A stretch of DNA of 64,000 nt, taken from Lateolabrax maculatus. Lineage: Eukaryota; Chordata; Actinopteri; Acropomatiformes; Lateolabracidae. This document shows, in pieces, positions 1 to 12,055 of the stretch; the first letter of the stretch is position 1; the number at the start of each line of letters is the position of its first letter. The notes beneath the pieces are model-generated. The model ran no database searches and was not told the DNA's origin. It saw nothing but the letters and a program-made list of their open reading frames with translations. A program made the position numbers and the translations under genes. The stretch lies in NCBI GenBank assembly GCA_031216445.1, contig CM062216.1, forward strand, positions 8,801,501 to 8,865,500, given 5' to 3'.

Positions 1-920
1 ACAAACCTATTCAAGTAAAAATATTAAAAAAGCCCACTTGGTCAATAAAACTACTCTAAGTACAAGTTACTGTGTGATTTTGGTCAAGAATCTGAGTCAA
101 ATCTCAGGTCTCTTTTTGGAATAGGCTTATGTGTTACATCTACTGTTCAACATGGGAATTTCACTTTGCTTTGCATGGTGATCATTTTCAATTTAGCTAT
201 TTTTACAATTATTTTACTTATTATTTACTCTTTTTTTTGTTATTTACTTGAATGTATCAATGGCATTAGCCTACAGAGAGGGAGACCTGTGCTTCATGCG
301 TAAAAGCACTACAGGACTGTTTTATCCAACCATATTTCTCTCTCGCCTACTGACTGAAAGCCAAGACCTGTTTCACCGGCGACATTGTGTTTAATAAATT
401 CACCATCGGTAAATAGCAACCAATGCAAATGAGAAAACTCGTATTTCCAGCTTGTGAAAGGGCCATGCAGACTGGTTTCCAATATGGCCACCACTGCCAT
501 AGTGTGCATTTACCAAATTTGAGTAGCATTAGTAGAACAACTAAACCTTAAACTATAAATGTATTTTCCTGTTTTTTTTTTCAATTTTTGGATTTGTCCA
601 GCTCATTAATATCTGGCACAAGCGCATCTCCCTTTGTAAGGCAAGGGAGACCAGTTAAAGCTCTCCTGTGTAACCGCGCACACAGCTTAGGTGACTGCTC
701 ATTTCTGTTAATGTAGCAAAATGCTGAGTCGGTAGCAGACTAGTTGTAACGAAGGTATAGATGGCAAATGTGACGAAGTTAAAAGGAGATTACTGCCCCA
801 CATAAAAAATACTTGAGTAAAATATACTTTTTTTAATCATTGGAGCAACTTTTAACAAGTTACTACATATATGTTACTACACTGCATATAAAACATATAT
901 ATATATATTTATATGCGCGT

Positions 921-966
<46 letters not shown>

Positions 967-1755
967 TCTTCAGTCCAGTTGATATGGTTTTTGTATTTTG
1001 GCTGCTGCAGATGAAGATTGTTCTATGATGATATAGCAATATATAACCCAAACTAATATAAGGGAGTAATAGAAGCATTTTGAATTTCACTTCTTCTCCA
1101 CTCTGTCATCTCCAGTAACTGGCTGCGTTCCATTAGTGGTTCAACATGTCCTCTTTGACTTCCCCCTGGCACTTGCCCTTGTGGGAATCCCCGCATTAAT
1201 CAACATTTCAGATTGCACATCAATGTAAATGTGAGTTAGCTAATGACTTAAATGTCATGCTATTCAGTTTCAATTTTTTAAATATATCTTATAGGTCTGT
1301 ATAGGTAGACTTACATGTCTACAGGTTCTACTATGCAGTGAAAACGCAGTCTTAAAGGCAGCCTGAGTCAAAAGCCAGGCAGACAGGAAGTGTGTGAGGA
1401 GGACGAGACAAAGTTCCAATTCTACTCTATGGTTATTGAGCCTGTTTAGTATTTATCGCTTGAAAAATGTCTCAGGGTTTGTCTTGGCTGCTTTGTTATC
1501 TCTGCTTTGTATTGATTATTCCAGATAGTCAGTACCTTTGCACCTGTCTTTACTAGTCTTGTTTTCTCGGCCCTTGAGTTGTTGCCTACACATCCTTGAT
1601 GTCTCCAATGTCAATCCCTTGTGTTTCCCTCCTCATGCTAGTGCCTGCACACTCCCATGGCCCCCATTGTTCCTTGTCAGTTTGTATGTCTGTATATTGA
1701 AGCTGTTGTTTTTTTATCCTCATCTTTGCTCCCTCAATAGCAGGAGGGGAGAGGT
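1..1755. other. 5' flank of sialyltransferase copy 1 (repeat-rich)
   Basis: No coding gene is visible here. The first base corresponds to about position 15389 of unit 2 and about 28633 of unit 3, so the window opens inside a tandem unit. About 1-860 resembles a teleost dispersed element of the type carrying repeated 'aagtaaaagtac'-like words, and a CA microsatellite follows. From about 1330 the sequence resembles the region in front of the duplicated first exons (shared words such as 'gcagacaggaag'), so it may hold 5' untranslated sequence. A pyrimidine-rich stretch ending 'cctcaatag' at about 1740 could be a splice acceptor just before the start codon. Confidence 0.5.
921..962. repeat. (CA)n microsatellite
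   Basis: About 21 CA units directly follow a short AT-rich run. Unit 3 has only a very short run at the matching place (about 29470-29481) and unit 2 has an interrupted one (16335-16360), so the tract differs in length between paralogous units. Confidence 0.95.
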
Positions 1756-4700
1756 ATGAGGGGACAGCTCATACAGTCACTCTTCTTGTTGGTGATCATT
1801 CTCCTCTGTTTGGGGAGCCTGCTGACCACTCTCGTCTGGAACATGTTCAGCGGCAAGTAAGTGTGTAAATACCTTTCCCAACAACCTATAAAACACACAC
1901 ACACAGTTACAAGTTTGACTAAATAAGTCAATGTGTGTATGAGATTTAGAAAATAAGTCACCTGTACTCAAAGGATTTGCTTTTTAGTGTGTATTTATTC
2001 AGGTTTTTGCCTGCCTATCAATGTTACGTAGGTGGAAGAAGGCAGCCCTTTAAGTCTGTTTCATATGGGAGTTAAAGGTCCTGATCAAAAGTTACTCTTA
2101 GAGTCCTTACAGTGGTGCTGAAGGTCAATGCCATCTACAGTTTTGGGCCAAGTGCAATAACTTCAGTTTTGTCTAACTTTAACAGCAGAATATTGCTGGT
2201 CATCCAGTGTTTTATGTCCTTAATGCATGCTTGAAGTTTGGCTAACTGATCGGTTTCATCCAGCTTTATCGATAAGTATAATTTTGTATCATCTGCATAA
2301 GAGTGAACGTTATGTTCCCTAATAATATTGCCTAAAGAAAAATAATTCACCTAAGGTGAATAATAAATAATAATAAAATTGGTCCAAGCACAGAATCTTG
2401 TGGAACTCTGTGACTAACTTTGTTGCATGTGGAGAATTCATCGTTAACATGTACAAACTGATCTGATAAATAGGACTTAAACCAACTTATTGCAGGTCCT
2501 TTAATGCCAATCAAGTGCTCCAGTCGCTGTTTTTGAAGCATTTGAAAACAATTTGGCTTGCTTTTTAAAATCCTTGAGACATATTAATTGTACAAATTAA
2601 TTCATTATTTCACTTCTTAATTTCAGTTATTTGCTTTTATCAATATTTGTGGCAGTCATGTTCTCAGTTGTATTGTAATTAACTTAAGTGTACCACACAT
2701 GCCTGCTTGTATTCAATAAAGTGAGTAAAAATAAGGAAAAAAATCCTCTCAATCCTCTCAGGTTAAAATGAAAAGTGAGCGGGAGGCTCCTGGTCTCAAA
2801 AATTGGGAATTGTATAACCACGCACCACAATGACTTGCAAAACCATACGTGTTTGATGCAAGTTGTGTGATAACATCACTCATCTGTCCTGTTTGTCTCT
2901 TGTTCTCTCAACAGCAATGTGGAACGTCAAAGACCACCTCTTCAAAAGAAAAGCCCCCCTCAGCCCTCTGCACTCTGTAAAGGCTGCAGGTGAGAGCACC
3001 GTCACTGCCTCTTCTTAAGTGACCTCTTTGTTTATGCCTTCATCAGATCAAGTCTTGTCAGCGCTACAGGGACTTAACAACCAACTGTGTATTTGGGTGT
3101 GTCTGTGTGTCTACCTGTGTGTCACAGGGAGATCATCGATAAAGTAACAGAGCGTTACTCTCAAACCTGGAAGAAGCAGGAGTACAATTATTATAAATTC
3201 AGGTACATGTTTTTTTAATTTGTAATTTTTCAAGTCTTTTGCAAGTCTGCCAGAATTGCAAATAATACTCCAAACATGAACAGATATTTGGTCCTGTTCA
3301 TGATGGAAATGTACTTACAGGGAGGAATTGTCACACATACATTGTCACAGTATATGGATGAACAATGAGTATGAAAAGGTAGTTCAAATAAACTGTACAT
3401 GTAAAACCAGTGTTTAGGATTTAGGGGGATGAGTTGGCAGAAATTGAATATTATATTCATAAGTATGTTTCATACTATACTTATTACTTATACTAGTTGC
3501 AACCAAGTCCATTTGCTTTCTAATATAATCAAAAAAGTGACCCCAATTCTTAAAAAATGTACACATATGAGTCAGATGACATGTTAGGATCATATGAGCT
3601 ATGGTAAACCCAAGGGACTTCACCTGAAGGACCTAAGTCTGCTTTCACTCATCTTTCACTCAAATCATTGTATACCATACAGTTGATCATACAAATCTAA
3701 TTTCCAAATGTCACTGCTATGGCTTTCAGGATGTTGTTATCAATTGGCTCAGTGACTACCTTAATAATAGAGATCAATATATATACTATAAAAATGGTTG
3801 TATTTCTAATAGAATCAAGCTATATTACAGAGTGCCTCAAGGATCTATTCTCGGGCCACTCCTACATTTCTCATCTATGTAAATGACTTTGCTTGGATGT
3901 CTGATTCTGCATTACCCATTTTTTAGCTGACAATACCAATAGTGTCTTATCACAAGCAAATTTTGAATCCTTGATCAGAGAAGCCAATAATATTCTATCA
4001 TATGTTACAAAGTGGTTCTGGATGAACCGACTTTCCCTAAATGTCAAAAATCTAATTTCATAATTTTCAATAATATTAAAAGCTATCCAAAGTAGAATCA
4101 TTTCTTTGTTAATAATACTGACATGAACCAAGTCACCACTGCAACATTCTTAGGTGTATTAGTAGATGAAAAGCTAACCTGGAAAGATCCCATTGAGGTT
4201 GTGTGTAAAAAAAACATGAAGTCTTTTGGCATAATTAGAACAATTTGTTCACTATTAAATCAATCCTGTCTCTTAACATACTGCAACATTGTTTGGGCCA
4301 GTACATATCCCTCTTTCATTTAAAAAAATGATTTAATCCAAAAAAAAAGTTTTTAAGTTTGGCAATTGGCAACAAAGGATATTCATATTCCTTATTATTA
4401 CACAACTCTCAGACAATATGCAACGAAGTAGAGAGGACCATTACTCCCCTCTCTATCACAACCTGTCCATCCCTGCCGATCTTTAAGTCTAATATGAAAT
4501 AGCACCTCTGCCATAGTCAATGTGCTCAGTATGTGAGTTTATGTGTTTGTGTGTTTATCGTTGTTATATTTATTATTATTACTATTACAGCTGACTTCTT
4601 TTAACTTATTTTTCCCCAATATGTTCAGGAAACTAATATCCATAGTATTACGATAAATTATAAACCATAGAGGATGTTTTTACTGTCACGGGGAATAGCA

Positions 4701-7700
4701 GGTTAGCAGGGGTAGGACCCAATCGCAGTGAGAAGAGGAGCACGCAAGTGCCTGAACAGGTAACAGGGAATCCAGAACCACAGCACAAGGGGACACAGCG
4801 CAGACAAAAGAGACAAGGATCTGACAACTAAACAAAGAAACTACACCGGTATATGTAAATGACTGATCATTGATCAGAGGAAGGTGAGTGAACAGGTGAA
4901 GGGAGTTGATGAGGAAGGAGTGGAGACAGGTGTGTAGATGGGTGGGCCAGTAAGGTGATGGGAAGTCAGGCGAGACAGGGAAAAACAGTGACACAGATTG
5001 CTGGGGCTAGAACGTGACAAAAGAAAGGCAAAAAGAAATAGATTGTGACATTTACCATAAGCCCTTTGAGGTTCCTTACCTTTCCTGCACAATCCCTACT
5101 CTGTTTTATTTTTATTTATTTTTTTGCTTTTATCACATTTTATAAAGAAGAAACTTAATTTTTAACCTGAACAAACTGCTTATTCAGGTGGCTGTCACGG
5201 TATTTTGCAAATTATGAATGACGCTTCTGTTAGGCACCTAAACTGACCTGTCAGTCAGTGTCAATACTCCTGACCATCTTGTATGTTATTTAACAAAGTC
5301 CTTGTGGTTCCCCAGACTTAAGATGAGCAGCGAGTGCCATGGTTTTGACAAGGCCGTCATTACCCAGGCCAACACTCCAGTGGGATCAAAGATTGTGTAC
5401 GATGCAGAAAAGAGCAGGACCCTCAATGTGACCCCAGAGATTTTCAGCATCTTTGCAAAGGTTTGTTGTTTGTCTTTCATGAATATTAACACAACATCTA
5501 CTGCTTGTTTGGTGTCTCGATTACCAAAGAGATTATTTAACTGCTTTGCTCTAACCCCTAACCCTAACCCCTAACCCTAACCCTTACAAGTTCTGCCTTA
5601 TGTCATGTGTCTACTCACATGTTGGCTCTTTGATACACACGACTACACAGCACAGTTTATTCATTTTTTCATTTTTATTTGTTATGAAAACTGACTTTAG
5701 CATGTTAGCACTAATCAGCTCTGAACACGAAGTACAGCTGAGGCTCAAGGGAATGTTAGTTTTGTAGGGATTGGGTCATAAACCAAAGTATTGGACAAAT
5801 TGAAATTTAGACCAGATGCTGGCACCGAATGAAAAGTTAAGGTATCAACAAAGTTATTACAGTTCATCCTGAGGGGTGCAGGAATGTTTACACCAAATGT
5901 CATGCCAGTCCATCCCATTGTCGAGGCATTTCCCTCAAAACCACCAATATACACCATATGGTGGCACCAGAGAAAAGGTTACTTAAGTAGAATTCAGCAT
6001 CTGGGAACTATGAATGTCTGTTCAAATTCACTGCCAAGCCATCCTGTAGATGTTAAAGATATTTCAGTGGGTGAGTTCAAAATTTGACCTGCTGGTGGCA
6101 CTTGATGAAAAGTCAGGGGATCAAGCCATGAGCTTTCATTGTCTGGAAACCACGAATAACTGTACCAAATTTCATACAATCCATTTATTGTTTGTGAAGC
6201 CATTGTACTATTTTTTTTTCCTGTTGTCAATATACATGCTGGTATGTGGAACTTATAACCTGCAACTCTTTCCACAATGATCTGGTAAAGCAGGAATACC
6301 GTTTTTTTTTTGTCTCAGGTGATCATCACACCACTGTACAGGCTCACTGACCACAGGCTTATAGTATGTGATGACTCTTTTTCATAAAGCAGCCTGACAA
6401 CAACTGTGTTATCTGCAAGTTTAAAGCTGCCAGTATGCTTCATGAGAACTTGTTGGATGGTCGAATAGCTTTTGGAACTCTCTGAAGCCTCCACGAGTCT
6501 GAGAGAATTTGTGCATTTTCATAATGTGTATTGTTCAATTAGATGTTGTAATTTAACAAACCAAACATCAACATTTTCCCAGGTGGCACCCAGATTCTAA
6601 CAGGGGACCTTTTGATCTGCTGTCAAATGCTCTACCACTGAGCTATACCTCCTTGCCCCGTAACACAGTAACTAAAAAAATAAATTACTACGTTGAACCA
6701 CTGAGCTACATCCCTTTTGGTGTATTGAGAGAGGTTATCCAAAGTTCCCTTGTGTCCTGAATGCTGCCATAAACAGCTGGGATAAACATGTCTTTATTAA
6801 TATAGAGATGTAGTAGAAGTATAATATAGAATATTATGGAAAGTCATTGTAACATATTAAAATAATATAGTATAATATAGTCACTTATAATATAGTATGG
6901 GACATGAAACATAGTAAAAGGTAACATTTATTAATAGAGTATAACATAATAGTACAGCAATATAACATAGTATAACATAGTATATAATATTATATATTAT
7001 AGAGAGACCAACAGGGATCACAGAAGGAGAGGGAAACACGGGGAAGAAGCTAGGGAACGGCTGTGACCATGTCAAATATATAGTATAGTACAGCAATATA
7101 CCATATAAGGAATACCAAATACAACATGGTATAGTATGGGTATAGTATAGTATAATATAACATATAATATGATAACAAATATATTATATTATATAACAAA
7201 ATATATCAACAAATATGGCAAAGTATATAATTAGTCCAACAGAGAGACAATGGAAAAGGAGTGGCATGAGTACCATGGGTCTGTGTGTGTTGTGTGGTAT
7301 AATCTGTGGTGTTCACTGCTGTTATACAGTCTGATGGCAGCAGGTACAAATGAGCGCTCCGTTTTGCACCTGGGTGGGATGAACTGGTTCCTGAATGAGC
7401 TACTCATCTGCCACATCTCATCGCACACAGGGTGAGAGGGGTTTTTCTGTATTTACTAGACCAAATATGTCAGGCTGAGAAATGCTGCATTCGTTTGCCT
7501 AGAGGGTGCAGCTGGTGTATCCTGAATAACAGCTGGTGTATCCTGAATAACAGCTGGTGTATCCTGAATGACAGCTGGTGTATCCTGGTCTAATAACCAC
7601 AAGAACAATAAAATACAACTTTATTGTCTATTTATCTTTGACCACAGCTTGTCAATAAAAAAAAAGAGAAGAAGATCAGTTGCTTCCATATTTCCCAACG

Positions 7701-8755
7701 GTTGACTCAGTCAACTGGACTAGAGAAGGAAGGAAACTTAATCTCGTGCATTAGAAAAATGAATAAACACACGTTAACACGTCGGTACTGCAGGGATTTC
7801 CCAGAGTGTGGAGTGAACACACAGTATACTATCATCAGCATAGATGTGTTGTAATGCATTTTCTGTTGGTGTTGATTCCAGGAGCATCCGTTCCCAAATA
7901 AAACATGGGACATGTGTGCTGTTGTTGGGAACGGAGGGATCCTGACTGACAGCGGCTGTGGAAAGATGATCGATTCAGCTCAGTTTGTTATCAGGTGAGA
8001 AAGGTGTCCAGTGTAGTGGACTGAAAGGCGATGATGATGTTAACCAACAGAAATAAACTCATCTCTTTTGAAATCCCATATAACGATCTCTTCATCTTCT
8101 TTGTTGCTTGTTCAGGTGCAACTTACCTCCTTTGGAAAACGGCTATGAGAAACATGTGGGCATCAAGACCAACCTTGTGACAGCAAACCCAACCATCCTC
8201 CTACACAAGTGAGCAAGAGGATCAATCTCGCTGCACTGTCACCTGAAAGTGTTCCTTTGTCTTGTTGCCTTACATCTACTGTTTATTTTCAGGTATGGGT
8301 CTCTAATGGGGCGTCGACGTCCATTTGTGGATAGTCTGCGTTGCTATGGCAACTCCCTGCTGCTACTTCCTGCCTTCTCCTTTGGCTTCAGCACTCCTGT
8401 GTGCATGCATGCCGCCTACACCATGCAGGACTTTGAAAGCCCCATCCGGCCCATCTTCTTCAACCCTGACTACCTCCAGAGCCTGGACCTCTTCTGGCGC
8501 TCCCAAGGCCTACGCGCAGCGCGGCTCAGCACTGGCATGATGATGACTAGCCTGGCGTTGGAACTCTGTGACAATGTGCATCTGTACGGATTCTGGCCCT
8601 TCAGTAATCACCCACACGGACTCCATGCCCTGACTAACCACTACTATGACGACCAAAAAGTTAACAAAGGATTCCACGCCATGCCGGCTGAGTTTGACCT
8701 CTTATTGCGGCTGCACAGTCAGGGGGTGCTCAGGCTTCACCTAGGAAATTGTTGA
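1756..8755 (+). CDS. alpha-2,8-sialyltransferase 8F-like (ST8SIA6-like), tandem copy 1
   Basis: Seven coding exons with GT-AG introns: 1756-1856, 2915-2989, 3128-3202, 5316-5460, 7882-7994, 8116-8208 and 8293-8755, giving 354 residues. The protein is a CAZy GT29 type II Golgi-type enzyme expected to transfer sialic acid from CMP-sialic acid to a sialylated glycan. A signal anchor lies at about residues 8-28, followed by a short proline- and basic-rich stem. Sialylmotif L starts at Cys144 (CAVVGNGGIL, second Cys158). Motif S begins at about 279 (LSTGMMM...LELC, Cys293). Motif III is HYYD (317-320), and motif VS has His329 and Glu334. The last residue is Cys354, matching the disulfide pattern known for ST8SIA enzymes (Cys144-Cys293, Cys158-Cys354). 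Sequons are at Asn121 and Asn138. Length fits the family. All motif residues are intact, so the gene looks functional. Subfamily assignment is by recognition of YGFWPF and FWR..GL, and is less certain than the family. Confidence 0.88.
2135..2560 (-). mobile_element. LINE reverse-transcriptase fragment in intron 1 (copy 1)
   Basis: On the minus strand, two short open stretches encode pieces of a non-LTR reverse transcriptase: a block like 'VPQ.SVLGP' and a block with the catalytic-type YADD followed by TKLYL and 'LDKTEVI'. The order is right for one RT domain, but the reading frame is broken between them, so this is a dead fragment. The clade looks L2/CR1-like; I cannot assign it firmly. The same fragment occurs in units 2 and 3. 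Confidence 0.75.
3660..4560 (+). mobile_element. LINE reverse-transcriptase fragment in intron 3 (copy 1)
   Basis: A + strand series of broken frames carries RT hallmarks: 'VPQGSILGPLL' near 3832-3865, then a region like 'NRLSLNVK', then 'FLGVLVDEKLTWKD' near 4150-4185. Stops and frameshifts interrupt it, so it is not coding today. It is a different non-LTR family from the intron 1 fragment. The right edge of the tract shared with unit 3 falls inside this fragment. Confidence 0.75.
4684..5019. mobile_element. Short inverted-repeat transposon (MITE-like) in intron 3, copy 1
   Basis: The element begins TGTCACG and ends CGTGACA, so its termini are inverted repeats, and it is 336 bp long. The copy in unit 2 (19755-20090) has the same length; the copy in unit 3 (33168-33610) is 107 bp longer internally. 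No clear target-site duplication was seen. The superfamily is not assigned. Confidence 0.55.
5551..5586. repeat. Interstitial telomeric repeat in intron 4 of copy 1
   Basis: About five units of CCCTAA/CCCCTAA form a short telomere-type array. The same position in unit 2 reads straight through ('tgctttgct' joined to 'cttacaag'), and unit 3 also lacks it, so this is an insertion specific to unit 1. Confidence 0.9.
5696..6290. repeat. Dispersed teleost repeat with internal subunits of about 120 bp (copy 1, intron 4)
   Basis: Three diverged subunits follow each other, each with a version of 'accaaatttcat', a 'ccatcc' core and 'atgaaaagtcaggggatca'. This is a common style of teleost repeat. Related copies lie at 20737-21325 and, shorter and more diverged, at about 34480-34890. 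Confidence 0.6.
6581..6652 (-). pseudogene. tRNA-Cys(GCA)-like pseudogene, intron 4 copy 1
   Basis: A 72-nt cloverleaf can be drawn on the minus strand: acceptor GGAGGTA with TGCCACC, a perfect D arm, and an anticodon loop with GCA. Position 33 is A instead of the universal U, and the T loop has A in place of C56. It is therefore probably not functional. Right of it (about 6690-6715) is a second partial tRNA 5' half that is missing from unit 2. Confidence 0.7.
6790..7230. repeat. AT-rich 'tataatatagta' simple-sequence region, intron 4 copy 1
   Basis: Long runs of variants of 'tatagtataa' flank a 70-bp non-repetitive core (about 7010-7080). The stretch is present in unit 2 (about 21800-22230) and absent from unit 3, whose intron 4 skips from about 34985 directly to the sequence matching 7840. 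Confidence 0.7.
7231..7440 (-). mobile_element. LINE ORF2 C-terminal fragment, intron 4 copy 1
   Basis: On the minus strand a short frame ends with residues of the type 'RSFVPAAIRLYN', which is typical of the C-terminus of several teleost non-LTR retrotransposon ORF2 proteins. Only this terminal part is present. Unit 2 carries the same piece. Confidence 0.6.
7509..7588. repeat. 21-bp minisatellite, 4 copies
   Basis: Three full units and one partial unit of 'cagctggtgtatcctgaataa' are in tandem. Unit 2 has five copies plus a rearranged partial one (22527-22642). The repeats are directly adjacent with no spacers, so this is not a CRISPR array. Confidence 0.9.
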
Positions 8756-10170
8756 CCAGGTAAAAAGTAGTTTAGTCACACATTAATCCATTAAATTCTG
8801 GGAACTATTGAGGGGAAACGTAGAAACACTGTTGGATGTGATACAGACATGAGGTAAGACTCAGATCTCAAAGTTTCTGCAGCAGTCGTGTCGCAATAGC
8901 ATCCACAACAAACCATCATGGCTGCCCTCTGTAGGCTGCGGTCAAAAGAGGACCCTATTAGGTGAGGCTTGGAGGTGAGGACCAAACACAGACACCACAG
9001 AAAGCAGGAAAAACAGGGATAATAACACTAGTAAACAAAGGTTGCTATGGTGAGCCTAACCATGGGTTAACGCTAACATATTAGTTTGGAAACGGGTACT
9101 TATTAAGATGAACTGTGCACTTTGGTTGAACATTGTAACCTTCAGGTAAGCTTTCTTTGGTAACAAGTACATCAAGACTTGGGTGGATCTTGTGCACCTT
9201 GGCAATATTTCCTTTCATACTGATACTTATAAAGTCTCAACTGAGATTTCTGTCTTTTTAAAGTGAATCAATGAATAAATATTTATCAGAAATAATTATT
9301 TGTATGTCAAAAGTTTTTTCCCAGATGTCTCAGCTTGAATGATTTAGTGTCTTTGAGCTATTAAGTGTGCAAAACCTGCCATTAGAATGCAGTATTTCTT
9401 CTAACAGCACATTTTTTCAGTTTTGGGGCACAGTGTTTGTTTCATGGCTAGAACACAATACGATTCAGTGATTGCACAGCCCTTTACATGCATTCTTCTA
9501 TTGATTATTTTTTGTTACAACTAATATAGCATTTTTTAATCTGATGTAAGCCATATGCCAGTGTACTGTATTTGCATATTATTAGTATTTCCACATACAA
9601 TACAGCTGTGGGAAATCACTGGCCTATACATTACTGCACCTTCCACTTCACACAGTTTTCAGGTCAGCTGCCGGGTGGAGCATGGAAACAAGCTTTCACA
9701 GACTCAAATAACCAGGGAAGTCTTGGAAAATACTGGAACACATTCTCTTTCTTTCTCAGTCACTTAATAGACAAAAGAGAACAGGGCGAGACAAAAACAT
9801 AACTGTGCCACAGGGTAACTCTGGGTAACGTGACTGTGAGCAGACTGTGAGCAGATGGGGTCTTTGAATACCCCCTTGGCACCTCCTCAAAACTGCCCTC
9901 CCTCACTCTCTGAAGCGCACCCTCCTCTGACCTGGAAGTCGCCCTCTAGTGGCCTCAGCTGGCTCCAACTGCAAAGCATCACCAGCTGCCTGTTATCCAT
10001 TTATACGTATGTAAGTTGCAATGTTGATTTATGAGTGCTGCTGCCTGTCTTGTTGAACAGACTTGTTGAACCAAGTGTTGAACAAACAATTAAGCAAGAC
10101 TCTTCCTTCTCTAGCACCCTGTTGTATTGTACACCGTGTTTATCTGAAGGAAGCCAGGTCACATATCCAG
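8756..10170. other. 3' flank of copy 1
   Basis: No coding gene is seen. The stretch should contain the 3' untranslated region. Parts of it align with the right flank of unit 3 in two pieces: about 8800-9445 with about 36100-36545, and about 9750-10170 with about 40500-41220. The segment 9850-10010 contains a 'gccctctagtggcctcagctgg' type teleost repeat word. Confidence 0.6.
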
Positions 10171-12055
10171 CCCATAGAGGTCTCTCAAAAACTGTTTGAT
10201 AATAGCAAACAGACACTTCCTGAAAATACACTGAGACCCATTGAAACTAATCGTGAATGGCTCTTTGAGCAAATGTTTTTACCTGCAGCATGACTAATTT
10301 TAATAGTTCTGTGCAACTTTTATTGATATGGAATATATATATATATAGGAGCCCCTTACGTGTGTAGTGAAAATAATAAAAATCCCTACATTTTTATTGC
10401 TTATTCTAGGGCATATTCTATAATTAAATAAAATAAAAACTGTAATCCCATGTGCCCAAAGACTAAATATAGTATGATAAGAAAATGGCTGTATCTCAGA
10501 AACTGCAAGGGCACAATAAACTATTTGGTATATATGAACTTATAACAAGTTGAATATCAATGATATGCACACAGATGCAGTGTAAAAATATTTCATATTG
10601 AAAACATTGAATATAACATTTTTAGCATTTTTTCCAAAATCCTGACTTTGACGATTGTTAAAGTGTAATTTTGAAATTACTGAAAATGAAAATGAAACCC
10701 ATTGAAACTAATGGAGAATGGCTCCCCAAGCACCTGCTCTATGACGAATAATATTTATGTGCAACTTTTATTTATATGGAATATAAAGATAGTAGCCCTT
10801 CACGTGTGTAGTGAAAATAATAAAAATCCCTACATTTTTTTTGATTATTATATTCTATTCTATTCCACATTTGAAGTCTACTGTTAGATACTGTCACAAA
10901 GTATGTCCATACCAAATTCCAAGACTTTAGACCAACTGCAACAAATGTTGTCAATGTGGCATATTTCCTTATCGTACTAAATATAGTCTTTGGGCCAAAA
11001 TGTCTTATGATTTTAATGTCATGACTCATTACTCTTGAACTTGCTGGACCTGATTTTGTCAGTTTAAGCCGGAATCACTCAGGGTTTGGTCACTATTTAG
11101 TACTACGTTCAGTAAACAAATCACTGAACATGCACAGTTCCCTCGCAGAGCCACCCATGTTTACCATTGTAAACTGTAAATACTGGCACAAGGTTTTTTT
11201 GCTTTTAATGCTATGCATTGCTGTGATGAGACAATGGACAATCAGCGCCCATGTTACTGGTTTGCCTGAAAACCTTCGTATGTGCCAGCTGCCAGGTTTT
11301 GTAGCATATAACGTCATGTGACATTGTCGCTGTGATGCATGTCGTTGAGGGTCGGACCTGTGTTCGGACCAGATGCAGAGGCAGCAGAACTGGTAGAAGG
11401 CAGCATTTCATCCGGCTCTTGGAAAAAAGTTTAAGGTTAACTAGCATTAATAAACAACTTGGTATTTGTTATTAAAGATCATCGAAGGTTACTCACAACT
11501 CGCCCTTTTATCTGCTATTGTAACATTACAATCTTACCCAGTAACGTTAAGCTCACAGGAAGGTACAGTAGGCCAGTAATGTTGAAGCTAACTGTTAATG
11601 TTCGTATGAAACAGCACAACCTGCCTCTATTTCAGGTTCAGTCGGCTCTACAAGAGTGCCACGGATTAACAGGGTCAGTCCAGGCTACAGTTGCCATTGT
11701 TAAGTGTTAATGGATAAGTTAATTAAAGCCCAGAAAAAATGATCTAAAATTAATTATAATTCATTGACTGATCCCTGTGTAAATGTTAAATAAATATGGG
11801 TAACACTTTGTCATACAGCCCGCCTTTTACTGTGTACACCCTGACATTTACTATGTAATTTCCGGTGTAATTATTGTGTAATAATTTGGTATAACTTCCT
11901 AATATCCGGACAAAACAAGACAACGAGGAAAACGCGTCATATATCTCCTGCCTGATTATTTCTATCCCTGCTTCACTAGCAGCCAAAGTAATGCATAAGA
12001 CACTCATCAGATCTCTTCCCATCAGATTAACTGGACAACAGCTAGATAGTAAAAG
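10171..12055. other. Inter-gene spacer with no gene seen
   Basis: This sequence is shared with unit 2 (about 24790-26870) and has no counterpart in the right flank of unit 3. It is therefore probably the upstream part of the duplicated unit. It includes a short AT run at about 10330-10350. At about 11797-11890 a start of the type 'ggtaacactttgtcat' resembles the end of a teleost DNA transposon. No open frame here resembles a known protein. Confidence 0.5.

Noticed and set aside
2915..3018. Open frame starting at an ATG in exon 2 (MWNVKDHLFKRK...)
   Set aside because: It is out of phase with exons 1 and 3. The spliced frame gives NNVERQRPP and continues cleanly into the catalytic exons.
6301..6370. 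Possible extra exon after 'tttttttttgtctcag' in intron 4
   Set aside because: It keeps an acceptor-like start but has no donor or conserved coding signature, and joining exon 4 to exon 5 directly restores the family reading frame.
7509..7588. Possible CRISPR-like array
   Set aside because: The 21-bp units are contiguous without spacers and the genome is eukaryotic. It is a minisatellite.
8325..8540. 71-codon open frame in another frame of the last exon of copy 1 (repeated at 23382 and 35467)
   Set aside because: It is a shifted-frame shadow of the sialyltransferase exon; the motif-bearing frame is the real one.
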